A stretch of 50,671 nt of DNA from contig NZ_MVDE01000036.1 of the NCBI RefSeq assembly GCF_002843385.1, forward strand, positions 1-50,671, given 5' to 3'. The notes beneath the pieces are model-generated. The model worked only from the letters and a program-made list of their open reading frames with translations. It did no database searches and was not told the DNA's origin. Source of the DNA: Labilibaculum manganireducens. Its GTDB lineage: Bacteria > Bacteroidota > Bacteroidia > Bacteroidales > Marinifilaceae. A program made the translations under genes and the position numbers. This document shows, piece after piece, positions 1 to 6,892 of this stretch; the stretch's first letter is position 1, and every line of letters starts with the position of its first letter.

Positions 1-74
1 TAAGTAACCAAATAGACCATATTCCATTTTCCTAATAAAATAAACCTAGTAGTAACCAATAAAACCAAACAGCA

Positions 75-176
75 ATGAAAAATTTTGAAATAGTATCCCA
101 GGAAGAATTACAGAACATCAAAGGTGGCATCAACGAAATGACCGATAAATCAATATGTGACGATTACATCGTGTAA
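75..176 (+). CDS. Double-glycine leader peptide, copy 1
   Basis: A 33-residue peptide: leader MKNFEIVSQEELQNIKGG followed by core INEMTDKSICDDYIV. The leader has the LxxIKGG ending of double-glycine leaders that are cut by C39 peptidases of peptide-exporting ABC transporters, and resembles the leaders of Bacteroidetes natural-product precursors. The 15-residue core is acidic, has one Cys (core residue 10) and ends in hydrophobic YIV. No exporter, radical SAM or other maturase lies in the window, so whether the peptide is modified, and whether it is a signal, toxin or structural peptide, cannot be told. The start is supported by exact repetition of the ATGAAAAATTTTGAA context in all copies. 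It is too short for most gene callers. Confidence 0.85.
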   Translation: MKNFEIVSQEELQNIKGGINEMTDKSICDDYIV

Positions 177-247
177 GTAACCAAATAGACCATATTCCAT
201 TTTCCTAATAAATAACACCTAGTAGTAACCAGTCAAACCAAACAGCA

Positions 248-349
248 ATGAAAAATTTTGAAATAGTATCCCAGGAAGAATTACAGAACATCAAAGGCGG
301 TGTAAACGAAATGACTGAAAAATGCACCCTTGAGGATTGTATCGTGTAA
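248..349 (+). CDS. Double-glycine leader peptide, copy 2 (variant core)
   Basis: A 33-residue peptide with the same 18-residue leader as copy 1 but a different core, VNEMTEKCTLEDCIV. The variant core keeps the N-E-M-T start and the acidic-hydrophobic end but has two Cys (core residues 8 and 13) instead of one, so it could form an intramolecular disulfide or a two-thiol modification. Its upstream spacer is almost identical to those of the neighbours, so differences from copy 1 are concentrated in the core codons. Function unknown; the exporter and any modifying enzyme would have to be encoded elsewhere. Confidence 0.85.
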   Translation: MKNFEIVSQEELQNIKGGVNEMTEKCTLEDCIV

Positions 350-420
350 TGACCAGATTGATCATATTCCATTTTCCTAATAAATAACACCTAGTAGTTA
401 ACCAGTAAGACCAAACAGCA

Positions 421-522
421 ATGAAAAATTTTGAAATAGTACCTCAGGAAGAATTACAAAATACCAAAGGCGGTATCAACGAAATGACCGATAAATCAAT
501 ATGTGACGATTACATCGTGTAA
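421..522 (+). CDS. Double-glycine leader peptide, copy 3
   Basis: A 33-residue peptide whose leader differs from copy 1 at only two positions (S8P and I15T; the latter turns NIKGG into NTKGG) and whose core INEMTDKSICDDYIV is identical to copy 1. The sequence after its stop is unlike that of the earlier copies, so the 173-bp array ends here. The same substitution (TKGG) appears in copy 4, showing that the residue three before the cut site tolerates Ile or Thr. Confidence 0.85.
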   Translation: MKNFEIVPQEELQNTKGGINEMTDKSICDDYIV

Positions 523-542
523 GTGATATATCTTCAAAAAGA

Positions 543-573
543 TTGACAAAACAATTATAATGATTTATATTTA
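543..573 (+). promoter_or_regulatory. Possible promoter for peptide copy 4
   Basis: TTGAC at 543-547 and TATATTTA at 566-573 match the Bacteroidetes pattern (TTG near -33, TAnnTTTG near -7) with a 20-base gap, one base off in the second box. The ATG at 582 would then lie only a few bases from the start of transcription, so the call is weak. Confidence 0.3.
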
Positions 574-581
574 CTGAGCCC

Positions 582-683
582 ATGAAAAATTTTGAAGAAA
601 TATCTATACTAGAGTTGCACCTTACCAAAGGCGGTGTAAACGAAATGACCGATAAATCAATATGTGACGATTATATTGTTTAA
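582..683 (+). CDS. Double-glycine leader peptide, copy 4 (divergent leader, conserved core)
   Basis: A 33-residue peptide: leader MKNFEEISILELHLTKGG and core VNEMTDKSICDDYIV. It lies outside the 173-bp array with its own upstream sequence. The leader has diverged strongly from copies 1-3 except for the MKNFE start and KGG end, yet the core differs from copies 1 and 3 only by V for I at the first position. Retention of the core while the leader drifts is the best evidence that the C-terminal 15 residues are the functional product. The sensor-less histidine kinase gene follows 118 bases downstream on the same strand. Confidence 0.85.
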   Translation: MKNFEEISILELHLTKGGVNEMTDKSICDDYIV

Positions 684-801
684 ATAATCCAAATATATAT
701 TTCCTATAAAAATTTTATCAATAAAATTAGTGTACTTGTTTTTAAGTAGTGTAAAAAACAAAAGACTAATTGACTCTATTATTGAGACCAAATTCATTTG
801 C

Positions 802-1665
802 ATGGAGAGACGTCCTACATATAAAGAACTGGAGCAATTGCTAAAAGAAGAAAAAGCTAAAACTGCCAAGGCAGAAGTACTTAAAAATTCTTTTCTGGCA
901 AATATGTCACATGAAATTAGAACACCAATGAATGCTATTATTGGTGCTTCAGAATTATTACGTGACGATTCTCTTTCAAAAATAGAGCGAAATGAATTTA
1001 CTAACATTCTTAATACCAGCAGTAAAGAATTGTTGGATTTATTTAATAGAATACTTGAACTTTCCCAATTAGAAAGTGGTTCTATGAATTTCCAGGAATC
1101 GGAAATATCAGTTCACGCTTTATTTATCCAATTGTATTCTGTATTCGAACAAAATATTACTGATTCTCAGAAAAATTTAATTCTAAATTTTACTGAAGAT
1201 CTTCAAGAAATTAAAATATTCACGGATCTTGACAAATTAAAGAAGGTTCTATCCTATCTTCTAGAAAACGCAGTGAAATTTACTGAGAAAGGAGATATTG
1301 ATTTTGGTTGTGCAATTCAGGATAGAAATAATATTCTTTTCTATGTAAAAGATACTGGTCCCGGAATTAACGAAACTGAACAAGAACAAATATTTAAAAA
1401 ATTCACGCAAGTGGATAATTCGTACACAAGAATTTATTCAGGTGCCGGATTGGGTTTGAGTTTATGCAAAGAGATTGTAAACTTTTTGGGTGGTAAATTA
1501 TTTATCGATTCACACCTGGGACAAGGTTCCATTTTTTATTTTACAATTCCCCTAAAATATTCAGAATCAAACATCATTTTAAAAGAAAAAATAGAAGCTA
1601 TTTTAAAGCTTAATATTAACGATATATATTCTTTTTCCACTATTAAAAAGAATATTGCTATTTAG
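802..1665 (+). CDS. Soluble sensor-less histidine kinase (HisKA-HATPase_c)
   Basis: A 287-residue kinase core from the ATG at 802; a longer frame from GTG at 730 adds 24 residues without family resemblance. A short coiled coil (about residues 5-30) leads into the HisKA dimerisation helix with the H-box SHEIRTP and phospho-acceptor His37. The ATPase domain shows the N-box (ENAVKF, N156), DTGPG (184-188) and GAGLG (214-218). There is no signal peptide, membrane segment, PAS or GAF domain and no attached receiver, although this H-box type is usual in hybrid kinases. A 35-residue Ile/Lys-rich tail follows the ATPase fold. It lies directly behind four leader-peptide genes, so a link to their sensing or control is possible but inferred only from position. 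The nearest stand-alone receiver is on the other strand at 3219-3599. Confidence 0.85.
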   Translation: MERRPTYKELEQLLKEEKAKTAKAEVLKNSFLANMSHEIRTPMNAIIGASELLRDDSLSKIERNEFTNILNTSSKELLDLFNRILELSQLESGSMNFQESEISVHALFIQLYSVFEQNITDSQKNLILNFTEDLQEIKIFTDLDKLKKVLSYLLENAVKFTEKGDIDFGCAIQDRNNILFYVKDTGPGINETEQEQIFKKFTQVDNSYTRIYSGAGLGLSLCKEIVNFLGGKLFIDSHLGQGSIFYFTIPLKYSESNIILKEKIEAILKLNINDIYSFSTIKKNIAI

Positions 1666-1684
1666 GAAAATTACTAGGTAATAG

Positions 1685-1718
1685 AAAGGAGCTTGCTGGT
1701 CACAAGCTCCTTTTTTTT
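1685..1718. terminator. Bidirectional Rho-independent terminator
   Basis: An 11-bp perfect stem (1685-1695 with 1703-1713), loop of 7, flanked by A and T runs. It serves the kinase on the plus strand and the convergent membrane-protein gene on the minus strand, whose stop codon begins at 1717. Confidence 0.85.
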
Positions 1719-2046
1719 ATTTCGATTTAAAGGATATTTCTTTTAAATTCAGTAGGAGGTCAAATACAATTGTTAGTATCAAAAAGTTGAACTTTTGATC
1801 CCAATCGTAGAAAAATCCTGCACAAGCCACAATCATAAATAGAATATTTGCCAAACGCAAAACATCCAAAATTTTAAATGATTTAACGCTTTCATAATTT
1901 AGTGTACTAAATCTGTAAAATACATTAAGAACCAGTCCAAGACTTAAAACAGCCAATCCGTATTTCTCAGCCTGTAAAATAAATAAGGCACCAATAATAA
2001 TTAGTATTGTTGCAATGGTATAAACAATTGGTAATATTTTATTCAT
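1717..2046 (-). CDS. Small four-helix membrane protein, unknown function
   Basis: A 109-residue protein made almost entirely of four hydrophobic segments (about residues 5-25, 28-45, 62-81 and 87-103) with a Lys-rich C-terminus (KEISFKSK). I do not recognise a catalytic motif. It starts 12 bases after the ruvB stop on the same strand, so it is very likely co-transcribed with ruvB; no functional connection follows from that. The name is therefore only descriptive. Confidence 0.75.
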   Translation of the reverse strand: MNKILPIVYTIATILIIIGALFILQAEKYGLAVLSLGLVLNVFYRFSTLNYESVKSFKILDVLRLANILFMIVACAGFFYDWDQKFNFLILTIVFDLLLNLKEISFKSK

Positions 2047-2058
2047 CTGTTCTTGCTA

Positions 2059-3081
2059 TTAAAAAAGTAATTCAGGATCAGTAAATTTGTTTTTACCCAA
2101 ATGTGCATACGCCAGAGGAGTTACTTCTCTTCCGCGAGGCGTTCTTTTAATAAATCCTTCTTTGATTAAAAACGGCTCGTAAACTTCCTCGATTGTACCA
2201 CTATCTTCACCAACAGCAGTTGCAATTGTAGAAATACCAACCGGCCCTCCATTAAATTTATCAATCACAGTATTTAGAATTCTATTGTCCATTTCATCCA
2301 AACCGTGTTTATCAATATTTAATGCTTCCAAAGAGAATTTAGTAATACTCAAATCTATATTTCCATTTCCCTTTACCTGAGCAAAATCGCGCACCCTTCT
2401 TAAAAGTGCATTTACAATTCGTGGTGTTCCTCTGCTTCGTGAAGCAATTTCACCAGCAGCTTCATGAGAAATCTCTACGTTTAAAATTTTAGCAGATCTT
2501 TCCACAATTTTAGTTAAAATAGGAAGGTCGTAATACTCTAAGTGACAATTTATTCCAAAACGTGCACGCAAAGGTGAAGTTAGTAAACCCGAACGAGTTG
2601 TTGCACCAATTAATGTAAAAGGATTTAATTCAAGTTGGATGGAACGTGCAGCGGGTCCCTTATCAATCATTATATCGATCTTGAAGTCTTCCATAGCAGA
2701 ATACAAATACTCCTCTACAATCGGACTTAAACGATGAATTTCGTCAATAAACAACACATCGTTAGGTTCAAGATTAGTTAAAAGTCCGGCAAGGTCTCCT
2801 GGTTTATCCATTACCGGACCCGAAGTAATCTTTAATCCAACACCCAATTCGTTGGCTAAAATATTTGAAAGTGTTGTTTTACCCAATCCAGGAGGTCCGT
2901 GAAGCAGCACATGATCCAAAGCCTCTTCCCGCATTTTTGCAGCTTTAACAAATATGCTCAGGTTTTCAACTGTCTTTTTTTGACCTCGAAAATCACTAAA
3001 TTCAAGAGGTCGTAATTTCTTTTCATACTCTTTTTCGTTGTCCGAAAAATTATTATCTCTGATATCCAAGTGATCCTCCAT
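2059..3081 (-). CDS. ruvB: Holliday junction branch-migration ATPase RuvB
   Basis: A 340-residue AAA+ motor that, with RuvA, drives branch migration of Holliday junctions before RuvC resolves them. Walker [10 protein letters not shown] is at residues 62-70, Walker B FIDEIHRL around 111-118, the sensor GATTRSG follows, and the C-terminal winged helix ends in [18 protein letters not shown], the DNA-binding end typical of RuvB. Length matches the family. The open frame extends 12 codons further upstream, but MEDHLDIRD at 3081 fits the usual N-terminus. A small membrane-protein gene follows in the same operon; ruvA and ruvC are not in the window. Confidence 0.97.
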   Translation of the reverse strand: MEDHLDIRDNNFSDNEKEYEKKLRPLEFSDFRGQKKTVENLSIFVKAAKMREEALDHVLLHGPPGLGKTTLSNILANELGVGLKITSGPVMDKPGDLAGLLTNLEPNDVLFIDEIHRLSPIVEEYLYSAMEDFKIDIMIDKGPAARSIQLELNPFTLIGATTRSGLLTSPLRARFGINCHLEYYDLPILTKIVERSAKILNVEISHEAAGEIASRSRGTPRIVNALLRRVRDFAQVKGNGNIDLSITKFSLEALNIDKHGLDEMDNRILNTVIDKFNGGPVGISTIATAVGEDSGTIEEVYEPFLIKEGFIKRTPRGREVTPLAYAHLGKNKFTDPELLF

Positions 3082-3218
3082 TAGAAGCAAGATTTGACTA
3101 CATTCATTTGTAAACAATGAAGTGATTTATACAAAAAAAGGTTACGGAAATTTATTGATCGCTCATTCAGAATAAGATTAAATCCTTTTCATGGATAAAG
3201 CTGAAGCTGCAAATTTAT

Positions 3219-3599
3219 TTAAAGATCTAAACTTTTTAGCACTTTAAACAAATTATCAATTTCAAAAGGTTTCGCGATATGACCATTCATACCATTTCTC
3301 AGACATTTTTCTTCGTTGGCAATCATGATATCTGCAGTTAAAGCTATAATTGGAATTTTCCGACCATTTTCCAGATTTCGAATTGCTCTCGTTGCATCTA
3401 ATCCATCCATTTCAGGCATCATGATATCCATTAAAATAAAATCGTAATCGCCTTGTTTAAACATCTCAATTGCCTCTATTCCGTTATTGGCAACATCAAT
3501 TAAATAACCATATCGTCTTAAAGTAAATTTAACAACGGTTTGATTTAACTTATTATCCTCAACTAATAAAATGGAATAGTTTTTTGTTTCCCAGCTCAT
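3219..3599 (-). CDS. Stand-alone CheY-like receiver protein
   Basis: A 126-residue single receiver domain with no output domain: acidic pocket E14-D15, phospho-acceptor D58 in LMDIMMPEMDG, T88 in IALTAD, and K110 in AKPF. The sequence resembles the receiver modules found at the C-terminus of hybrid kinases rather than an OmpR-type regulator. The start at MSWETKNYS is preferred over an upstream in-frame ATG (3632) because it places the first beta strand at the usual distance. It precedes ruvB by 137 bases and may share its transcript. As the closest phospho-acceptor to the receiver-less kinase at 802-1665 it is a conceivable partner, but that is inference. Confidence 0.9.
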   Translation of the reverse strand: MSWETKNYSILLVEDNKLNQTVVKFTLRRYGYLIDVANNGIEAIEMFKQGDYDFILMDIMMPEMDGLDATRAIRNLENGRKIPIIALTADIMIANEEKCLRNGMNGHIAKPFEIDNLFKVLKSLDL

Positions 3600-3632
3600 A
3601 TTGTATTTCGTGGATTTTTCAATGCAATGCAA

Positions 3633-4257
3633 GATAATAAAATCATTACAAAAATTAGATATTTGGTCGAACTAATGATTTGAATATATTTCAAGCCTTC
3701 AGAACCAAATTAACCCTTATCAACAAGTCTAATATTATTATTTGTTTTTTAAAATTTCTTAAAAGAATATAATGATTAATATATCCTGTTAATACTGTTG
3801 GTAAGAGTTTCCGTATTTTGTTGATTTTTGATTAAAATTAAACCTAGTAACAGGAAATGAACAGGTATTGTTAATTTTATTACATTTGATTTACAATGAA
3901 ATATCAACGTTATTAACAACTTGTTAATAACGTTAAATATTAATAAAAATTTAACTTATTGATATTAACAGTCTGTTGAAAACCTGTTGAGAGATGTAAA
4001 TCTTCAAATGAAAAATAAACTTGTAATGGAATAATATTTTTTCTATACAATCAGGAAATTGTATGATCCAAAGAAAAGATTGTAAAATTTAGTAAGGAAA
4101 AATCAACAGTATGTTAACTGAATGTGAACAAAAATGTTGATAGCTGTAAAATTCTAATGTAAGTGTCAGATTTACAGTCTTATCATTCATTGTTTTTATT
4201 CAGTTGTATGTAGATATTTTAAAATCTCTTTTTTTCAAGCAAATGAGTAATTTTAAT
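3633..4257. other. Candidate replication origin (oriC-like AT-rich intergenic region)
   Basis: No gene fits here. The stretch contains many copies of the word TTATYAACA (one base from the DnaA box TTATNCACA): exact on the plus strand at 3717-3725 and 3910-3918, exact on the minus strand at 3922-3930, near matches at 3787-3795 and 4135-4143, and several shorter GTTAA/GTTGA words between them. Two of the exact copies lie inside a 29-bp inverted repeat (3906-3934, 14-bp arms, central C). Genes diverge from the region (receiver protein and ruvB leftward, rpiB rightward), as is common around an origin. dnaA is not in the window, so this is a hypothesis. Confidence 0.4.
3906..3934. repeat. 29-bp perfect palindrome with 1-base centre
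   Basis: Arms of 14 bases (AACGTTATTAACAA and its complement) around a single C. It contains two opposed TTATTAACA words and is the most symmetric element of the intergenic region; it could be a protein-binding site such as paired DnaA boxes. Confidence 0.8.
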
Positions 4258-4265
4258 TAGTTTTG
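4258..4265 (+). promoter_or_regulatory. Possible -7 box upstream of rpiB
   Basis: TAGTTTTG matches TAnnTTTG, with a T-rich stretch (4230-4236) about 21 bases before it. Transcription from here would give rpiB a leader of about 200 bases that includes the palindromic repeat at 4359-4455. Confidence 0.35.
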
Positions 4266-4358
4266 TAGCCTTAAACAATGAAATATTTTTGTGAATTTTA
4301 AAGAATAGATTAAAAATTAAACATTTTTTAATCTGCTTTATTTTGAAAAATTACAAAT

Positions 4359-4455
4359 ATGAAACGTTTATGCCAAATCGATTTTGACACACAGGGAGAT
4401 AATTATTTCAGCATGAAAAGTTCTCCCGAAACAAGTTCGGGACAGGCTATATGGT
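4359..4455 (+). repeat. Dispersed palindromic (REP-like) element in the rpiB leader
   Basis: About 97 bases closely matching the tandem copies at 14565-14897. Its core hairpin TCCCGAA-ACAAG-TTCGGGA is at 4424-4442. It begins with ATGAAACG and is open for 32 codons, but indels relative to the other copies change the frame, so it is read as a repeat and not a gene. Like the other copies it lies just upstream of a plus-strand gene, here 25 bases before rpiB. Confidence 0.8.
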
Positions 4456-4479
4456 AAATAAAAAAGAAATAACAAGTAT

Positions 4480-4920
4480 ATGAAAACACTAAAAATAGCT
4501 ATTGCATCAGATCATGCAGGTTATCAATTCAAGAATAGGCTTGGAGAATTTTTAAAGAAAAACGGTTATTTAGTAACTGATTTTGGCACCGATTCGGAAG
4601 CTAGTATGGATTATCCGGATACAGCTCATCCATTAGCAGAAGCTGTCGCGTCAGAGAAATTTGATTTTGGATTTACTCTTTGTGGTAGTGGAAATGGAAT
4701 TACCATGACTGCAAATAAGCATCAAAAAATTCGTGCGGCATTGTGTTGGAATTCTGAAATTGCTGAATTAGCAAGGTTGCATAATAATGCAAATGTGTGT
4801 GGAATTCCCGCTCGATTTATTTCTTACGAAGAAGTAGAAAAAATTGCAAAAATATTTTTATCAACTGATTTTGAGGGTGGTAGACACCAAACTCGAATCG
4901 ATAAAATTCCTTTAAAATAG
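4480..4920 (+). CDS. rpiB: Ribose-5-phosphate isomerase B
   Basis: A 146-residue RpiB/LacAB-family enzyme that interconverts ribose 5-phosphate and ribulose 5-phosphate in the non-oxidative pentose phosphate pathway. The phosphate/sugar-binding start IAIASDHAGYQ has D11 and H12, the catalytic base is Cys68 in TLCGSGNG, and the C-terminal R-H-x-x-R (GGRHQTRIDKI) is present. Length is normal. It stands alone, preceded by the long AT-rich region and a palindromic repeat, and followed after 130 bases by an Rrf2 regulator. Confidence 0.95.
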   Translation: MKTLKIAIASDHAGYQFKNRLGEFLKKNGYLVTDFGTDSEASMDYPDTAHPLAEAVASEKFDFGFTLCGSGNGITMTANKHQKIRAALCWNSEIAELARLHNNANVCGIPARFISYEEVEKIAKIFLSTDFEGGRHQTRIDKIPLK

Positions 4921-4998
4921 TGTGCTATTTTTTTTGATAAACAGAATCTAAATAAGGAATTAAAGAATTAAAGATGCTTTATTAGTAGTAAATATTGT

Positions 4999-5006
4999 TA
5001 TATTTG
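4999..5006 (+). promoter_or_regulatory. Promoter -7 box of the Rrf2 gene
   Basis: TATATTTG, a full match to TAnnTTTG, with TTTA about 20 bases upstream and the ATG 44 bases downstream. Confidence 0.5.
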
Positions 5007-5050
5007 TGCTGATTGTTAGATGAATATGAGAGTAATACTAAATAGAAAGA

Positions 5051-5494
5051 ATGTTATCGAATACCTGTAAATATGCAATTCGTTCAGTAATTTATTTATC
5101 GCTGAATGGCACAGAAGGAAAGAAAATTGGAATCAAAAAGATTTCGGAAGATTTAGAAATTCCAACTCCATTTTTGGGCAAAATATTGCAAAGTTTAGCC
5201 AGACAAAAATTGCTTACTTCAACAAAAGGGCCTCATGGTGGATTTGGTATGGGCAAAAAGCCATCTGAAATAACTTTAATGAATATTGTTGAAATAGTTG
5301 ATGGATTGGATATGTTCGAGAATTGTTTGATTGGTATGAGACCCTGTAAAACACATACAAATAAACAATCACCTTGTCCGGTTCATAACCAATTTGGAAG
5401 TATCCGACAAACCATTTATGATTTATTTAATGGCAAAACAATTGGTGAATTAATAGATGAAATGGGAACAGCTGAAGAATTTATTAGTTTATAG
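5051..5494 (+). CDS. Rrf2-family (IscR-like) transcriptional regulator
   Basis: A 147-residue winged-helix regulator. The N-terminal helix-turn-helix covers about residues 5-65 (KISEDLEIPTPFLGKILQSLARQKLL, then the wing GPHGGFGMGK). Three Cys, C92, C99 and C109, sit where IscR-type members bind a [2Fe-2S] cluster, so it may sense iron-sulfur status, nitric oxide or oxygen. The spacing (6 and 9 residues between Cys) is close to but not the same as E. coli IscR, so the exact ligand is uncertain. No suf/isc genes are adjacent. The 3' end overlaps the convergent VanZ gene by 6 bases and its terminator lies inside that gene. Confidence 0.88.
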   Translation: MLSNTCKYAIRSVIYLSLNGTEGKKIGIKKISEDLEIPTPFLGKILQSLARQKLLTSTKGPHGGFGMGKKPSEITLMNIVEIVDGLDMFENCLIGMRPCKTHTNKQSPCPVHNQFGSIRQTIYDLFNGKTIGELIDEMGTAEEFISL

Positions 5495-5941
5495 TATTTT
5501 CTTTAAAAAAGATATTTTATTGAAGGGCTTGCAGTTTAACAGCAAGTCCTTTTGTTTTTTTAACCAAGGATACATTATTATAGCAAAAATACCTCCTAAA
5601 ATATCAGCGAATAAATCCCAATAATCGCCGCTTCTATGTACAAAATAGTTTTGCTGAAGGTACTCTATTAAGCCTCCGTAAAAGGCAATTAATGCTAGTA
5701 TAATTACGGCACTATAAATACGTTTTAATTTCGTTTGAATACTTAGTTCTGCAAATAAGAAAATTCCCATTATAAAGAACATTCCGAAATGAACAAGTTT
5801 GTCGAAGTGTGGTATTGATATTAGTGGAGTGTTGGGAAGGTCATCTCCAGGAATTGAGCATAGAATGAAAATGACAACTGCCCAAAGAATGTTTCTCCAA
5901 AATAATTTAGTATTCATAAAGTTTTGCTGAATTTTATTCAA
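5489..5941 (-). CDS. VanZ-like membrane protein
   Basis: A 150-residue protein with four predicted membrane helices and the VanZ-like pattern: ILCSIPGDDLP after helix 1, HFDKLVHFGMFFIMG before helix 2, IEYLQQNYFVHRSGDYWDLFADILGG before the last helix. The family is named for a teicoplanin-resistance protein, but most members have no known role and this one has no van neighbours. It is convergent with the Rrf2 gene, sharing 6 bases; its last 25 or so codons contain a terminator hairpin for the opposite strand. Confidence 0.85.
   Translation of the reverse strand: MNKIQQNFMNTKLFWRNILWAVVIFILCSIPGDDLPNTPLISIPHFDKLVHFGMFFIMGIFLFAELSIQTKLKRIYSAVIILALIAFYGGLIEYLQQNYFVHRSGDYWDLFADILGGIFAIIMYPWLKKQKDLLLNCKPFNKISFLKKIL
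5523..5561 (+). terminator. Rho-independent terminator of the Rrf2 gene inside the antisense VanZ coding region
   Basis: Stem GGGCTTGC (5525-5532) with GCAAGTCC (5542-5549), extended by two A-T pairs and followed by TTTTGTTTTTTT. It lies about 30-65 bases past the Rrf2 stop but within the coding sequence of the convergent VanZ gene. Confidence 0.75.
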
Positions 5942-6123
5942 AGGTAATACGCATTTTTAAGATTTTTATTTTTTCAGGAGAATACTTTCTTTTCTATCAG
6001 CGTAGAATTTTCACCGGAAGTGATTGTAAAGAGGAAACAATTGATCCGGCACTTGTAAAATATTGTATATTTATGATATCTAATTTTGAGTATTTATAGT
6101 TTTAAAAGGTACTTATTGGATAC

Positions 6124-6153
6124 AAAAAAAGGAATCAATTTGATCCCTTTTTA
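6124..6153. terminator. Bidirectional terminator
   Basis: A-run, stem GGAATCA with TGATCCC (one mismatch), loop ATT, then a T-run. It lies 20 bases past the stop of the minus-strand GIN-domain gene. Confidence 0.65.
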
Positions 6154-6172
6154 AGTTAGCATGCTGTTTTAA

Positions 6173-6892
6173 TCAGTACTTTTTTAAGCTGCCCAGAAAA
6201 GAAATATCACTTGTAATTTTAGGTTCTCCCTTGTATTTAACCGAACCAATTCCTGAGATACTTACCCGAAGATCTTCTTCTACACAAACTTTACCACTTC
6301 CAACTCCACTAATATCAATACTTCCTCTTTTTGCAATCAGATCGTAGGCGCTTACACTTCCTGCTCCGGAAATATTAATTGATACTTCGTCGCATTTACC
6401 AGCTAATTTAATAGTTGAAGCACCACTATTATCAATTGTTAATCGATTGGCTGAAAGTTCTAAATCAGCAGAAGATGCACCGTTTATTTCAATATCCAAC
6501 TCATCAAAACGAAGCATTTGATCGCTTTTTAAAGAAATTGCACCATTGGCTTTTAATCCGCTAAGATGTTTAAAACCAATGTATAATTTTAATTCTTTTG
6601 ATTTGTAAATACTCTTTTCGGTTGATATATAAAGTACGTCGCCTTTTACCTGGGTTTTAATAATATCCATAAGATTTTCATCGGCAACTACTTTTAGGCT
6701 GTAATCATCATCCTGAGAAAGAATAATAGTAAAGGCTCCGTTAACTTTAATGGTTTCGAAGGTGCTTACTTCTCTTTCCTCTGTTTGTACATTTCCATTG
6801 CCTTTTACTCCATCTGCCTGAGCAGGAAATATACATATAAGGCTGATAAGCAGAATCGATACTAAGGAAAATATTTTTCTAATTGGATTCAT
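6173..6892 (-). CDS. Secreted GIN-domain (DUF2807) protein
   Basis: A 239-residue exported protein from the ATG at 6892; the longer frame (to 7000) would bury the signal peptide. Residues 1-26 form a signal peptide (FSLVSILLISLICIFPAQA). The rest is the putative auto-transporter adhesin head GIN domain: repeated short beta strands rich in G-[AV]-[GS] turns (INGASSADL, NISGAGSVSAYDL, DISGVGSGKV, SISGIGSVKYKG), predicted to form a right-handed beta solenoid in the periplasm or on the surface. The ligand is unknown for the family. It is transcribed away from hemW. Confidence 0.85.
   Translation of the reverse strand: MNPIRKIFSLVSILLISLICIFPAQADGVKGNGNVQTEEREVSTFETIKVNGAFTIILSQDDDYSLKVVADENLMDIIKTQVKGDVLYISTEKSIYKSKELKLYIGFKHLSGLKANGAISLKSDQMLRFDELDIEINGASSADLELSANRLTIDNSGASTIKLAGKCDEVSINISGAGSVSAYDLIAKRGSIDISGVGSGKVCVEEDLRVSISGIGSVKYKGEPKITSDISFLGSLKKY

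Larger units (their letters stand above)
1..522 (+). repeat. 173-bp tandem repeat array, each unit holding one peptide gene
   Basis: Three peptide genes start at 75, 248 and 421, exactly 173 bases apart, and the three 74-base spacers (1-74, 174-247, 347-420) are almost identical. Base 1 begins with the TAA that in the later units is the peptide stop codon, so the window opens at the last codon of another copy and the array continues to the left. No TAnnTTTG promoter and no terminator hairpin is visible in the spacer, which suggests read-through transcription from outside the window. The near-identity of spacers and leaders points to recent duplication or gene conversion. Confidence 0.9.

Noticed and set aside
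75-683. CRISPR-like array because of regular repeats with variable segments
   Set aside because: The unit is 173 bases with a conserved start codon, reading frame and stop; the variation is in codons and no cas genes are present.
711-728. AT-only hairpin ATTTTAT-CA-ATAAAAT between the last peptide gene and the kinase
   Set aside because: Too weak for a terminator, lacks GC pairs and a T-run; it does not show that peptide and kinase transcripts are separate.
793-800. TTCATTTG immediately before the kinase ATG as a promoter
   Set aside because: One base off the consensus and so close to the ATG that no leader would remain; kept only as a comment in the leaderless finding.
3633-4479. A possible small protein or tRNA in the long gap
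   Set aside because: No cloverleaf with a TTCGA-type arm and no reading frame longer than expected by chance on either strand.
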